Source of the DNA: Saccharothrix syringae | GTDB taxonomy: Bacteria; Actinomycetota; Actinomycetes; Mycobacteriales; Pseudonocardiaceae | NCBI RefSeq assembly: GCF_009498035.1 | Contig: NZ_CP034550.1 | Location: forward strand, 4,836,001 to 4,900,000 | DNA: 64,000 nt | Direction: 5' to 3' | Position numbers and translations under genes: made by a program | The notes under the pieces: generated by a model | The model's database searches: none | The model's input: only the letters and a program-made list of their open reading frames with translations | What the model was told of the DNA's origin: nothing | Shown: positions 16,881 to 25,790 of the stretch, piece after piece | Layout of the letters: each line of letters opens with the position of its first letter | Position numbering within the stretch: position 1 is the first letter of the stretch

Positions 16881-17842
16881 TCGGTCAGGTCGGTCGCGGA
16901 GGCGAGGACCAGGCCGTGCGGCGCGGCGAGCGCGCGGAACTCGTCGAGCCGGCGCTCGCGGCCGCCGAAGACGGCGAGCATGGTCAGGCTGCTCCGGCTG
17001 TCGGCCAGCCGCCCCGCGACCCCTTCGAGGACCAGGACCCGCCCGGCCGGGCGGGCGGCCTCGGCGCAGCGGCCCAGGACGCGGCCGGCGTGCTCGTCGT
17101 CCCAGTCGTGGAGGATGTCGAACAGCAGGTAGGCGTCCGCGCCGGCCGGGAGCGGGTCGAAGAAGCTGCCCGCGGTCACCTCGGCCCGGTCCGCCAGGCC
17201 GTGGGCGGCGAAGGTGCGGCGGGCGTCGGCGGCGGTCGCCCCGAGGTCGACGAGGTGGCCGCGCATCGCCGGGTTCGCGGTGAGGATCGCGGCGAGCAGG
17301 CTGCCCTGGCCGCCGCCGACGTCGACGAGGGTGGGGAAGCGGGACCAGTCGAAGCCGACGACGATGCGCGGGAGCTGCTCGTGGAACCGGTGCGTCATCT
17401 GCCGGTCGAACGACTCGCGCAGGCGCGGCTGCTCGGCCAGGTCGGCCCAGAAGTCCTGCCCGTAGCGGCGCGGGTAGGCGGCCCGGCCGGTGCGGATGCT
17501 GTGGGCGAGTTCGACGTACGCCAGTTCGCCGCGGCCGCCGGCGGTGTTGACGTCCAGCAGGTCGCTCAGGCCGTTGCCGGCGTCGACGCACAGCTGCGCG
17601 CCGTGCGCGGTCGTCTTGCAGCCGGTGGGGGTGCGTTCGACGATCCCCAGGGTTGCGAGGTGGTCCAGCAGGAGGTCGAGCGCGACCGGGTCGACGTCGA
17701 GTTCGGCCGCCAACTCGCCGGTGGGCACACCGTCGTGGCGCAGCCGGTCGGGCAGGCCCAGGGTCACCGCGACCCGCAGCGCCATCGGGGTGGCCAGGTC
17801 GGCGAGGCGGAGGATGTCGTTCGCTTCTTCTGATCTTCCCAC
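16847..17842 (-). CDS. SAM-dependent O-methyltransferase (plant/acetylserotonin type)
   Basis: About 331 residues. The N-terminal dimerisation/winged-helix domain (LADLATPMALRVAVTLGLPD) is followed by the class I SAM fold: motif I TLVDVGGGQGSLLAAILTAN, the D-L pair HLVDLGATAADAR and acidic motif GSFFDPLPAGADAYLLFDIL. The substrate-side HDWDDEHAGRVLGRCAEA segment has the usual His. The length is normal for this family, which methylates hydroxyls of natural products. GTG 17842 (VGRSEEAND) is the most likely start; upstream codons would add an unrelated Arg/Pro-rich tail. Confidence 0.8.
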   Translation of the reverse strand: MGRSEEANDILRLADLATPMALRVAVTLGLPDRLRHDGVPTGELAAELDVDPVALDLLLDHLATLGIVERTPTGCKTTAHGAQLCVDAGNGLSDLLDVNTAGGRGELAYVELAHSIRTGRAAYPRRYGQDFWADLAEQPRLRESFDRQMTHRFHEQLPRIVVGFDWSRFPTLVDVGGGQGSLLAAILTANPAMRGHLVDLGATAADARRTFAAHGLADRAEVTAGSFFDPLPAGADAYLLFDILHDWDDEHAGRVLGRCAEAARPAGRVLVLEGVAGRLADSRSSLTMLAVFGGRERRLDEFRALAAPHGLVLASATDLTDQRCLLEFRSG

Positions 17843-17995
17843 GAAAATCCACTGTGTCAGGTGCGTCAAAGGCGATTTCCCCGAATTCGGTCTCACGTGG
17901 GGCCTGCCCGAAAGTACGGGCTGGTGGCGCGAAGGCTTGCCCCTGCTCCCCGCCCCGGCCACACTGCACGCCTCTGCTCACGTTGGGGGTACGTC

Positions 17996-19336
17996 GTGCG
18001 AACGTTGCTCGTCACCGCGCTGGCCGCGAGCCTGCTGGTGGTCGCACCCGAGGCGCAGGCGGCGATCGCCTGGCAGCCCTGCCCCGACCAGCCGACCGCC
18101 GAGTGCGGCGCGGTGACCGTCCCGCTGGACTGGGCGAACCCGCACGCGCCGAAGGTGGAGCTGGCCGTGTCGCGGGTGCGCGCCACCGATCCGGCGCGCC
18201 GGATCGGCGTGGTGTTCGTCGACGCGGGCGGCCCCGGCGGGTCCGGTGCGGAGTTCGCCCGCGCGCCCTACCTGAGCGCCGGGGTGCGGGCCCGGTTCGA
18301 CGTCGTGGGGTTCGACCAGCTGGGCACGAACGGCAGCTCGGCGATCCGCTGCTCCTCCGAGCTGATGGGGCGCAACCCCGGTGACGACCCAACGGACGAG
18401 GCCGCGTTCGCCGCGCTGGCCCGGCACAACCTGGCGGTGCGCGAGGACTGCCGCGCCGGCAACCCGGTGTTCGACCACGTGGACACCGCCCGCTCGGCGC
18501 GCGACCTGGACGCGGTGCGCGAAGCGCTGGGGGAGCGGCGGATCAGCTTCTACGGCATCTCCTACGGCACGCTGCTGGGCCAGCAGTACGCGGAGCTGTT
18601 CGGGCCGCGGGTGCGGTCGATGGTGCTGGACGGGGTGATCGACCACAGCGCGGACCTGCGGCGCTTCGTGCTGGACCGGGCGCGGGCCGTGGAGGAGGCG
18701 TTCGGGGCGTTCGCCGCGTGGTGCGCCGCCGACACCGCGTGCGTCCTGCACGGGCAGGACGTCCACGCGGCCTGGGAAAGGGCCCTGGCCGCCGCGGACG
18801 GGACCGGGTTGGGGCAGCGCAACCTGGTCCAGTGGGCGTTCTCCGAGATCCGCGGTGGTGCGTGGGAGGGGCTGGCGTCGCTCATCGCGGAGGTCGGCGC
18901 CGCGCGGACGGACTTCGAGCCGAACTACGACTCGCTGCGGTACGCGGTGGTGTGCCAGGACTTCGCGCTGCGGTTCGAGGACTTCGACGAGTACCGGGCG
19001 CTGCGCGAGGCCGAGTTGCGCGCGGCGCCCACGCTGCGCGGCACGTACCTCGGGCACGAGGAGGCGGCCACCTGCGTCGGGTACACCGACCGGCCGAGCA
19101 ACCCGCCGCACCGCCTCGACGTCGACCAGGCGCCGCCGCTGCTCCTGCTGACCAGCCGCTACGACGTGGCCACGCCCTACGAGTGGGCGCGCAACGCGCG
19201 GCGGCAGGCCAGGGGCTCGCACCTGGTCACGTTCGACGGTCCCGGGCACGGGGTCTACCACGCCAACGAGTGCACGCGGACCGCCGCGGACGCCCACCTG
19301 CTCGGCACCGCGCCGGCCCGCGACCGGACCTGCTGA
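17996..19336 (+). CDS. Secreted alpha/beta-hydrolase, tripeptidyl aminopeptidase (TAP/SlpD)-like
   Basis: A 446-residue protein. The signal peptide VRTLLVTALAASLLVVAPEA ends QA, with likely cleavage after AQA near residue 22. The alpha/beta-hydrolase fold has an oxyanion region DAGGPGGSG, nucleophilic Ser in FYGISYGTLLGQQYAE, Asp in TSRYDVATPYEW and His in DGPGHGVYHANEC. The C-terminal TAP domain carries several Cys. Streptomyces relatives cut N-terminal tripeptides or hydrolyse esters outside the cell. A strong hairpin terminator follows immediately (19341-19376). Confidence 0.85.
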   Translation: MRTLLVTALAASLLVVAPEAQAAIAWQPCPDQPTAECGAVTVPLDWANPHAPKVELAVSRVRATDPARRIGVVFVDAGGPGGSGAEFARAPYLSAGVRARFDVVGFDQLGTNGSSAIRCSSELMGRNPGDDPTDEAAFAALARHNLAVREDCRAGNPVFDHVDTARSARDLDAVREALGERRISFYGISYGTLLGQQYAELFGPRVRSMVLDGVIDHSADLRRFVLDRARAVEEAFGAFAAWCAADTACVLHGQDVHAAWERALAAADGTGLGQRNLVQWAFSEIRGGAWEGLASLIAEVGAARTDFEPNYDSLRYAVVCQDFALRFEDFDEYRALREAELRAAPTLRGTYLGHEEAATCVGYTDRPSNPPHRLDVDQAPPLLLLTSRYDVATPYEWARNARRQARGSHLVTFDGPGHGVYHANECTRTAADAHLLGTAPARDRTC

Positions 19337-19340
19337 CCGC

Positions 19341-19376
19341 GCGGGGGCGGCCCCGCGCGTGCGGGGCCGCCCCCGC
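19341..19376. terminator. Bidirectional hairpin terminator
   Basis: A perfect 16-bp stem (GCGGGGGCGGCCCCGC, loop GCGT, then its complement) fills almost all of the gap between two converging genes (stops at 19336 and 19380). There is no U-tract, as is usual for actinobacterial hairpin terminators. Confidence 0.8.
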
Positions 19377-19379
19377 GGT

Positions 19380-20444
19380 TCACGGGTGGGTCAGGTTGGC
19401 CATGAGCAGGGACACGAAGTGGTCCATGTCGGCCAGCAGGCAGGGCAGCTGGGCGTGCTTGCCGGTGCAGCCCTCGGCCCAGCCGCTGCCGTCGCCGTAG
19501 TCGACGAAGGTGTGCGGGATGCCCGCGGCGACCAGGTGGTCGCGGGTGACGACGTTGGTCGCCCGCGCCCGGTTCTCGGTCACCGCCTGGATCGGGTCCA
19601 CGAGCAGGTCGCCGCCGTTGCCGGTGTACATCGCGACGCCCGTGCCGCGCAGCGGGCCCACGTGCTGGGCCGGGCTCTCCGCGTTCCACACGCCGTCCAG
19701 CGGCCAGACCGGGGGGCCGAAGACGGCGTCGACGGGCACGGTCGGGGTGCCGCTGCCGGCCAGTTGCGTGGTGGCCACGACCGCCACCCGCTGCTCCTGG
19801 CTCAGCAGGTCCAGCCCGCCGGAGAAGCTGCCGACGTAGCCGAACAGCTCCGGCCGGTGCTCGGCGTAGTGGAACGCGCCGAAACCCCCCATCGAGTGCC
19901 CCGAGATCGCCCTGCCGTCCCGGGTCGGGATCGTCCGCAGGTTCGCGTCGATGAACGGGATCACCTGGTCCAGGTGGAAGTTCTCCCAGTTCTGCGGCGC
20001 CAGCGCGGCCGGCGGGTTGACCCAGTTGGTGTACCAGCCGCGGCCGGAACCGTTGGGCGCCACCGTGATCAGCGGGACACCGGCCGTGGGCTCCTCGAAC
20101 AACCGCTGGTTCCAGGCGGTGTCCGGGCGGTCCGGGTGGCCGTGCAGGTGGTACTGCACCGGGTAGCGGGTGGTGCCCGAGTCGGCGTAGTCCTCCGGCA
20201 GGGTCACCACGATCGTGTGCTCTCCGGACACCTGGCCCGGGAGCACCGAGTACGCGGGCACCTGGGCGGTGCGCACGGTGAACACGAACGTGCGCTCGTT
20301 CTGGTCCACCCACCTGGGTTGCGCCACCACGGTCAGCCCGTGCCCGTCGCTGAACACCGGCGGCGCGCCGGCCGCCGACGCGGTCGACCCGGTGGCGGGC
20401 AGGCCGAGCACCGCGGCGACCGCGAGCGCGGTCAGCCGCCTCAC
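19380..20444 (-). CDS. Secreted esterase (antigen 85/EstA-like alpha/beta-hydrolase)
   Basis: A 354-residue protein. The N-terminal signal sequence (VVRRLTALAVAAVLGLPATG) ends around ASAAG. It has an extended hydrolase domain: YPVQYHLHGHPD, APNGSGRGWYTNW, nucleophile AISGHSMGGFGAFHYAEHRP and His near DMDHFVSLL. The G-x-S-x-G elbow and overall order match the putative esterase/mycolyltransferase-like family. The start GTG overlaps the stop of the serine hydrolase gene by 4 bases, making it the last gene of the eight-gene ESX-accessory operon. Confidence 0.8.
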   Translation of the reverse strand: MRRLTALAVAAVLGLPATGSTASAAGAPPVFSDGHGLTVVAQPRWVDQNERTFVFTVRTAQVPAYSVLPGQVSGEHTIVVTLPEDYADSGTTRYPVQYHLHGHPDRPDTAWNQRLFEEPTAGVPLITVAPNGSGRGWYTNWVNPPAALAPQNWENFHLDQVIPFIDANLRTIPTRDGRAISGHSMGGFGAFHYAEHRPELFGYVGSFSGGLDLLSQEQRVAVVATTQLAGSGTPTVPVDAVFGPPVWPLDGVWNAESPAQHVGPLRGTGVAMYTGNGGDLLVDPIQAVTENRARATNVVTRDHLVAAGIPHTFVDYGDGSGWAEGCTGKHAQLPCLLADMDHFVSLLMANLTHP

Positions 20445-21571
20445 GACCGGCCCTCGCACAGCGCGGAGTCCAGCACGTCCACTGCGGACGGCGTGGCGTT
20501 GACGAGGTTGGTGTTGGTGACCAGCGACGCGAACCGGCCGTCGTCGGTGACCAGGGTCATCGAGTTGTGGCCGGTGGCCAGGATGCCGTTGTGCCCCCAC
20601 GCTACGCCGCCGCACGACAGCGGTACCCGGGACAGGGCCAGCCCGTAGTTCTCGGACCGCGGTGAGGTGCGCCGCATCTCGGCCAGCGCGGCCGCCGAGA
20701 CGACCTCGCCGTCGAGCAGGGCCCGGTAGAACGCCGCGGTGTCCTCCAGCGTGGACGCCATCGCGCCGGCGCTGCTCCAGAACGACAGCTCGACGGCGGT
20801 GGTCTGGTCCAGCCAGAAGAAGAACGGGCCCAGCCTGCCGCCGACGTAGCCCGGCAGGTACGGGTCGGCCAGGGTGCGCGCCCGCGGCGCCGGGAACGAC
20901 GTGTCGGCCAGCCCCAGCGGCGTGATGACCCGCTCGGTGATCGCGGTGCCGACCTGGCGGCCGGTGACGCGCTCGACCAGCAGGCCGAGCACCAGGTAGG
21001 CGACGTTGGAGTACCCCTGGCCCGTGCCGGGCGGGAACTGCGCCGGCTCGTCCATCGCCGACCGGACCAGCTCGGCCAGGGAGTAGGAGCCGTCCGGGTT
21101 GGCCGCGGCGTCGCGGACGTCCCGGACGAGGCCGCTGGTGTGCTGGAGGAGCTGGCGGACGGTGATGGCGTTGCCGTCGTAGTTGCCGGTGACCACGCCG
21201 GGCAGGTAGCGGCCGATCGGCGCGTCCAGCTCGACCGAGCCCTCGTCGACGAGCTGGAGCACCACGGCGGCGGTGAACGTCTTGGTCTGGCTGCCGGTGC
21301 GGAAGTGGTCGGCCGCGGTGATCGGGCGGTTCTGGTTCACCGCCCCGGTGCCGCTGCTCAGCGTCCACGCCCCGGTGCGGTCCCCGGCGTGCAGCGCCGC
21401 GCCCGGTCCGGCCTGGGACCGGAAGCGGTCGAGCAGGGCCTGGGTGGCGGTGTGGTCCTGGGGTGCGGCGGTCGCGGTCGCCGGGGTGAGGCCGAGGGTG
21501 GCGGCCAGCGCGACGGCGGCGGTGAGGGCGGTGGTGAGGGCGGCCGGCCTTCGGCGGGGTGTGCCGGTCAT
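20441..21571 (-). CDS. Secreted serine hydrolase, beta-lactamase/D-Ala-D-Ala carboxypeptidase-like
   Basis: A 376-residue protein. The signal peptide (residues 1-36, ending ATATAA) is followed by a class C beta-lactamase-type fold. The SxxK motif is in RTGSQTKTFTAAVVLQL, the Y-x-N motif in GQGYSNVAYLVLGLLVERV and the HxG-like motif in WGHNGILATGHNSM. It probably acts on peptides or esters in the envelope, as R61-type carboxypeptidases do. Start ATG 21571 overlaps the stop of the upstream WXG-like gene. Its co-transcription with ESX-accessory genes is unusual. Confidence 0.85.
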   Translation of the reverse strand: MTGTPRRRPAALTTALTAAVALAATLGLTPATATAAPQDHTATQALLDRFRSQAGPGAALHAGDRTGAWTLSSGTGAVNQNRPITAADHFRTGSQTKTFTAAVVLQLVDEGSVELDAPIGRYLPGVVTGNYDGNAITVRQLLQHTSGLVRDVRDAAANPDGSYSLAELVRSAMDEPAQFPPGTGQGYSNVAYLVLGLLVERVTGRQVGTAITERVITPLGLADTSFPAPRARTLADPYLPGYVGGRLGPFFFWLDQTTAVELSFWSSAGAMASTLEDTAAFYRALLDGEVVSAAALAEMRRTSPRSENYGLALSRVPLSCGGVAWGHNGILATGHNSMTLVTDDGRFASLVTNTNLVNATPSAVDVLDSALCEGRS

Positions 21572-22584
21572 GCGGGTTCCTCCGGGGTCCGGGACGGGGT
21601 CGTGGTGGGAGACGTGGTCGTGGTGGGGGCGGGGGACGGGGACGGGGTCGGTGTGGGCTGCGTGGCCGTGGTGGGGGACGGGGCCGTGGTGGGCTGCGTG
21701 GCCGGGGCAGAGGACGGGGCCGTGGTGGGCTGCGTGGTCGGGGTGGGCGCGGCGGTCGGTGCTGCGGGTGCGGTGGCCGGGGCGGTGCCGGGGTCGGCGG
21801 GCTTGCCGCCCTGGCTCTGCTCCCCGATGAACGACATGACCTCCTTGACCACCTTGAGCACCCCGAGCGCGCCCTCGACGAGCTTGATCAGGTTCTCGCC
21901 GCTGGCCAGCAGCGCGGCCAGCTTCCCGGCGATCTCCACCCCGCACTCGACGGCGATCCGCACGCACTCCGGGATCGCCAGCGCGATGCTCTGCCCGAAC
22001 GTCGCCGGCGCCTCGGCGATCGCCTTGGTCATGATCGGCCCGATCTGCCCGACCGCCTTGGCGACCAGCCCGGTGACGACCTCGACGACCTGCGCCACCA
22101 CCTCACCGGCACCCACCAGCGCCTTGGCCGCGGTGAGCGAGGTCTCGGCGACGGACAGGACCCCGTCGGCCAGCTCGGTGCCCTTCCGCAGGTAGTCCGA
22201 CGACGCCCGACCCGACCAGCCGTCGGTCTCCGCGCCCGCCGTGGACCGGTACTCGGCGGCCACGGCCGTCGCGTCGCGGGCCGCCGAGTCGAACTCGCCC
22301 GCGCCGGCGGAGACGGCGCCCGGGTCGCCGCGCAGCTGGTCCAGCGGCTCCTCCAGGAACGAGATCATCGGGGTGAGGAAGCCGAGCCCCGCGCCGTCCA
22401 GGGCGGACAGCGGGCGCTCGGTCGAGCCGAGGGAGCCGAGCGGGGCGGCCGGTTCACCGGCCAGCTCGTCCGACAGCCACTCCCGGCCGCCGACGGCGTC
22501 GCCGGTGGCCCGCAGCTCGGCGAGCAGCGCGGTGATCCGCGTCGCGTCGGACGCCTCCTCGGGCGTGGTCAGTGCCGCGGTCAC
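21568..22584 (-). CDS. WXG100-like ESX substrate with long Pro/Thr tail
   Basis: A 338-residue protein. The helical N-terminal half has a WxG-like turn at DGWSGRASSDYLRKG (about residue 123) flanked by long Ala-rich helices, the mark of WXG100-related type VII secretion substrates. A hydrophobic helical stretch (about 140-235) follows. The last 75 residues are a low-complexity repeat of P-T-T-A-P-S, probably a disordered surface or linker region. No N-terminal signal peptide is present. Start and stop overlap both neighbours by four bases. Confidence 0.65.
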   Translation of the reverse strand: MTAALTTPEEASDATRITALLAELRATGDAVGGREWLSDELAGEPAAPLGSLGSTERPLSALDGAGLGFLTPMISFLEEPLDQLRGDPGAVSAGAGEFDSAARDATAVAAEYRSTAGAETDGWSGRASSDYLRKGTELADGVLSVAETSLTAAKALVGAGEVVAQVVEVVTGLVAKAVGQIGPIMTKAIAEAPATFGQSIALAIPECVRIAVECGVEIAGKLAALLASGENLIKLVEGALGVLKVVKEVMSFIGEQSQGGKPADPGTAPATAPAAPTAAPTPTTQPTTAPSSAPATQPTTAPSPTTATQPTPTPSPSPAPTTTTSPTTTPSRTPEEPA

Positions 22585-22904
22585 CGGGCATCCCCGTCCT
22601 GGTCGACGCCGGTGAACCCGGCGGCCCGGTCGTCGTCGGTGCGCTGGTAGTCGTCGGCCGCCCGGCGCAGGCCGGTGCCGACGTCGTCCACGGCGGCCGC
22701 CGCGTCGGCGAAGGCGCCCAGCGCGCCGGCCATGGCGTTGCCCAGCCCGGCGGTGAGGAACCCGGCGAACGAGCCGAGCGCCCCCTCGCCGAGCCCGGCC
22801 GGCAGCCGGGTGCCCGCGGCGGCGAGCCGGTCGGCGTACCCGGCCAGCCGGCCGGCGTGCGCGCGCAGCTGCTCGGGGTCCGCGGTGAAGGTGTCGGGCC
22901 TCAT
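22581..22904 (-). CDS. EspC-like ESX-associated small helical protein
   Basis: A 107-residue protein beginning MRPDTFTADPEQLRAHAGRL, with two amphipathic helices and a closing YQRTDDDRA region. The pattern (short N-terminus, D-P-x-x-L-x-x-H-A helix, Ala/Gly turn, second helix with D-x-x-x-A-x-x-Y) is that of the EspC/excreted-virulence-factor family secreted by ESX systems. It is ATGA-coupled to the YbaB-like gene upstream and to the WXG-like gene downstream. The Y-x-x-x-D motif at the end (YQRTD) resembles a type VII export signal. Confidence 0.7.
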   Translation of the reverse strand: MRPDTFTADPEQLRAHAGRLAGYADRLAAAGTRLPAGLGEGALGSFAGFLTAGLGNAMAGALGAFADAAAAVDDVGTGLRRAADDYQRTDDDRAAGFTGVDQDGDAR

Positions 22905-23248
22905 CGCGCGACCTCCGCGGGCAGGTGCTCGGTGATCCGCGCCAGCGCCTCGCCCTCGCCGAGGTAGTCCGCCATCACCTCGGCCATCCGCGCGCCGGCC
23001 AGCCGCTGCGCCTCGCGCGCGGTGGCGACGATGAGCAGGGACAGGGCGTCCACCTCCAGCCTGCGCGCCGCCGGTGTCAGCGTGACCTGGTCGAGCACGC
23101 CACCGGCGGTCACCGTGACGCTGACCTCCCCCCGCGGCGACGTCGCCGTCGCCCCGGCCTCGCGCAGGCTCGCGCTCGCCGCGCGGGCACCGTGCGCCGC
23201 GCGTTCGAGGCGTTCCCGGTAGTCCGCCAGCCACTGAGCCGGTTCCAT
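22901..23248 (-). CDS. YbaB/EbfC-family nucleoid-like protein
   Basis: A 115-residue protein beginning MEPAQWLADYRERLERAA. A first helix leads to the signature SPRGEVSVTVTAGGVLDQVT then LTPAARRLEVDALSLLIVA, which is the YbaB beta-sheet and following helix. YbaB proteins dimerise and bind DNA, but many actinobacterial copies sit in ESX operons with an unclear role. I chose ATG 23248 because GGAAGGGG lies at normal spacing upstream; an in-frame start at 23272 would add eight residues. Confidence 0.75.
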   Translation of the reverse strand: MEPAQWLADYRERLERAAHGARAASASLREAGATATSPRGEVSVTVTAGGVLDQVTLTPAARRLEVDALSLLIVATAREAQRLAGARMAEVMADYLGEGEALARITEHLPAEVAR

Positions 23249-23293
23249 GCCGAATCCCCTTCCTCTCGCCATGTCGTGTTCCCCCCGGTCGCC

Positions 23294-24076
23294 TCAGGCT
23301 CGGGCGACCTCCGCGGCCTCACCGAGGACGCGGACGAGTTCGTGGTGCCGCAACGGGTTGACGCTGGTCCAGCCGGAGGCGCCGCGGTCGACCCGGACCC
23401 GGCCGCGCGGGCCGTCCAGCCAGGACAGCTCGACCGGGCGGCCGGTGCCGGAGCGGCAGACGACCCCGAGCTGACCCCGGCCGAGCACGACCGGCAGCAG
23501 GTCGATCAGCCGGTCGACCGCGGCACCGTCGCCGCCGCGCGAGCGGACCAGGTCGCGCACGAGCTGCCGGCCGGTCCCGGCCCCGGTGCTCGCGTCGCCC
23601 AGCAGCCGCAGCGCGTCGTCGACCACGCCGGGTGGCAGCGTGACCGGCAGGACCGGTGCCGCCGGGACGGCGGGGACCAGGGCGGCCAGCTCGTCGCCCA
23701 GCGCGGTGGCCCCGACCGGTGTCACCAGGACCGCGCCGTCCGGCGACTGCCGGCACACCACCGCCCGGTCGCGGTGGACCATCGCCACCGCGCCGGTCAC
23801 CCCGTCGGCGCCGACCACGACGAGGTCGACCGCGCCCCGGTGGCCGCGCAACGCGTCGACCAGCTCGTCCGCCACGCCGACCGGTCCCCGCCCGGTGGCC
23901 AGGCCGCGGGCGCACAGCCCGTGCGCGGCCGAGGCGAGCAGCGCGTCCCGCTCGGGTGCGGTCCGACCCGACGAGGGCACCCGCAGCGGGAACGGGAAGC
24001 GCACCCCGGCGTGGGTGGCGAGCAGGTCCAGTTCGACGGGCCCGAAGGTGGCCCCGCGCTCGACGGCGGCGGTCAC
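23294..24076 (-). CDS. EspG-family ESX secretion-associated chaperone
   Basis: A 260-residue protein with the EspG pattern. VELDLLATHAGVRFPFPLRV comes near the N-terminus, then alternating beta strands and helices, DALRGHRGAVDLVVVGADG, and a C-terminal GRVRVDRGASGWTSVNPLRH. In mycobacteria EspG binds PE-PPE substrates and guides them to the secretion channel. The PPE-like and WXG-like genes next to it would be its clients. Its start overlaps the stop of the upstream small helical protein. No EccB/C/D/E channel genes lie in the window. Confidence 0.75.
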   Translation of the reverse strand: MTAAVERGATFGPVELDLLATHAGVRFPFPLRVPSSGRTAPERDALLASAAHGLCARGLATGRGPVGVADELVDALRGHRGAVDLVVVGADGVTGAVAMVHRDRAVVCRQSPDGAVLVTPVGATALGDELAALVPAVPAAPVLPVTLPPGVVDDALRLLGDASTGAGTGRQLVRDLVRSRGGDGAAVDRLIDLLPVVLGRGQLGVVCRSGTGRPVELSWLDGPRGRVRVDRGASGWTSVNPLRHHELVRVLGEAAEVARA

Positions 24077-24417
24077 GACGCGGCCCCGCGCGGCTCGCCG
24101 GCGGCCCGCACGGCGGCACCGCCGGCGGCCTCCCGCTCGGCATAGGCGGCCTCGACCTCGGCCAACGTCCGCCGGAACGCCTCGACCTCGCGTTCCGCCG
24201 CGGCCACCTCACCGGCCAGGCCGGACCGCCCCGCCGCGGCGCGCAGCCGCCGCGCCAGCTCCACCGCGGGCGGCGCGGTGCCCAGCATCGGCTGCCGCTC
24301 GGCCAGTCGGCTCACGCTCGCCACCAGGTCGCCGGTCAGCCGACCCAGCTCGGTCAGCGTGGCGATCCGGGCCTGGAGGCCGTCCAGCTCCACCCGGTAC
24401 CCGTGCTCCGCGTTCAC
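24073..24417 (-). CDS. Small coiled-coil ESX-associated protein
   Basis: A 114-residue, almost entirely helical protein. Two helices (GYRVELDGLQARIATLTEL and AAEREVEAFRRTLAEVEAAY) are joined by a Pro-containing turn, the shape of WXG100/ESAT-6-like proteins but without a clear W-x-G. It starts at GTG 24417, overlapping the stop of the PPE-like gene, and its stop overlaps the EspG start. It is probably a structural partner or substrate of the secretion system. Confidence 0.6.
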   Translation of the reverse strand: MNAEHGYRVELDGLQARIATLTELGRLTGDLVASVSRLAERQPMLGTAPPAVELARRLRAAAGRSGLAGEVAAAEREVEAFRRTLAEVEAAYAEREAAGGAAVRAAGEPRGAAS

Positions 24418-25670
24418 GGCCGCGCTCCCGTCGTCTCGCCGATGACCGCCGGTGAGGCCGGCGGCTCCACGTCGAACAGGCCGTGGTCGACCGTCGGCAT
24501 CCGGTTCTCGTGCCGCTCGTCGTCGGCGCCGCCGAGCCGGCCTCCCGGGGGCGGCAGTACGCCGGCCTGGGCGGTTGTTCCCCGGGGTGTCGGTTCGGCG
24601 GTGGTGTGGCCGGTCGGCGCACCGGGGCCGCCGATCACGCCGGTGAGCACGCCGGTGCGCGAACCCGCGCCGAGCGGGGCGGCGCGGCCGTGGCCGTGGT
24701 CGGGGGTCGGGGAACCGATGACACCCCCGACGACCGGGTTCACGGTCGCGCCGCGGCCGGCGGGCGGTGTGCGGACCGGGGCGGTGCCGAGCAGGCGCGC
24801 CCAGGGCACGCCGGCGGGCGGGGTGCCGGTCGTGGCCGGGGGAGTGGGGGCCGCCGGGGGAGTCGGGGCCGGCGGGGGGATGGCGCCGCGCGCGGTGTCG
24901 ATCAGCCGGCCGCTGCCGGCGAGGCTGGACTCGTAGGCCCGCATCGCGCGCACCGCCTCGGCTTTCCGCTGGTCCGCCGAGACGGCGCCGAAGTAGAAGC
25001 TGAAGCCGGCGCTGCCCACCGCGCTGAACGCGGCCGGTGCCGCGGGCAGGGGGATCGTGGGCAGGGGCGGTACGGAGGGCAGTGACGGCGCAGGCGGCAG
25101 CGCGGGCATGGTCGGCAGGGTTGGCGTGCTGGGCAATGTCGGCAGGGCCGGTGTCGCGGGCAGGGCCAACGCGCTCAGCGCCGGGACCGTCGCGGCACCC
25201 GGGCCGAACGGTGCCGGGCCGAACGGTGCCGGGCCGAACGGTGCCGGGCCGAACGGTGCCGGGCCGGCGGGTGCTCCGGCGAACGGCCCTCCTGCCGACG
25301 GCGCCGCAGGGCCGCCCGGCGGTGGCGGCATCACGGCCCTGGCCCTGGCCAGCGCGTCCGCGGCCTCCTGCGCGGCCCGGTGACCCGCCTCGGCCAGCTC
25401 GCCGATCCCCTCCACCCGGGCGGCCAGCGCCCCGAGCCGGTCGGCCGCATCCTCGGCCGCCCGCCCCCGCCACCCGTCGAGCAGGGCGGCCCGCTGCTCC
25501 CGCAGCACCTCCGCGTGCGCGTCCAGCGCGGCGCGGTGCCGCGCCCACTCGGTGGCGACCGCGCCGACGTCGGCGACATCGGCCTCCTGCCACAGCATCC
25601 GGTACAGCTCCTCGTGGCTGTACGCCTCCCAGTTCACCCCGCCCGTCGCCACCGGTTGTTCGATCGACAC
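24414..25670 (-). CDS. PPE/WXG-like ESX substrate with repeat-rich tail
   Basis: A 418-residue protein. The N-terminal 120 residues are helical, with WEAYSHEELYRMLWQEADVA and LLDGWRGRAAEDAADRLGAL, the latter a W-x-G turn as in WXG/PPE domains. From about residue 115 it becomes Pro/Ala/Gly-rich, including four exact GPAPF repeats (DNA repeats at 25201-25260) and runs of LPTLPSTPTLPT. A conserved-looking SFYFGAVSADQRKAEAVRAM segment (about 230) interrupts the tail. It is the first gene of the ESX-accessory operon. Confidence 0.65.
   Translation of the reverse strand: MSIEQPVATGGVNWEAYSHEELYRMLWQEADVADVGAVATEWARHRAALDAHAEVLREQRAALLDGWRGRAAEDAADRLGALAARVEGIGELAEAGHRAAQEAADALARARAVMPPPPGGPAAPSAGGPFAGAPAGPAPFGPAPFGPAPFGPAPFGPGAATVPALSALALPATPALPTLPSTPTLPTMPALPPAPSLPSVPPLPTIPLPAAPAAFSAVGSAGFSFYFGAVSADQRKAEAVRAMRAYESSLAGSGRLIDTARGAIPPPAPTPPAAPTPPATTGTPPAGVPWARLLGTAPVRTPPAGRGATVNPVVGGVIGSPTPDHGHGRAAPLGAGSRTGVLTGVIGGPGAPTGHTTAEPTPRGTTAQAGVLPPPGGRLGGADDERHENRMPTVDHGLFDVEPPASPAVIGETTGARP
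25201..25260. repeat. Four exact 15-bp tandem repeats inside the PPE-like gene
   Basis: The unit GGGCCGAACGGTGCC occurs four times head to tail and encodes GPAPF repeats on the minus strand. In-frame 15-bp units allow length change by slippage without breaking the gene. Confidence 0.9.
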
Positions 25671-25790
25671 CCCGCGCCCCCTCCTCGCCGCCGGCCCTCA
25701 CCGACGCCGACGAATGCTCTCGGCGGGAGGGCGCGGCGGGACAGGCCGGCGGCAGGCCATATTCGGCCGGTGGCCTTGACCAGGGGAAAC

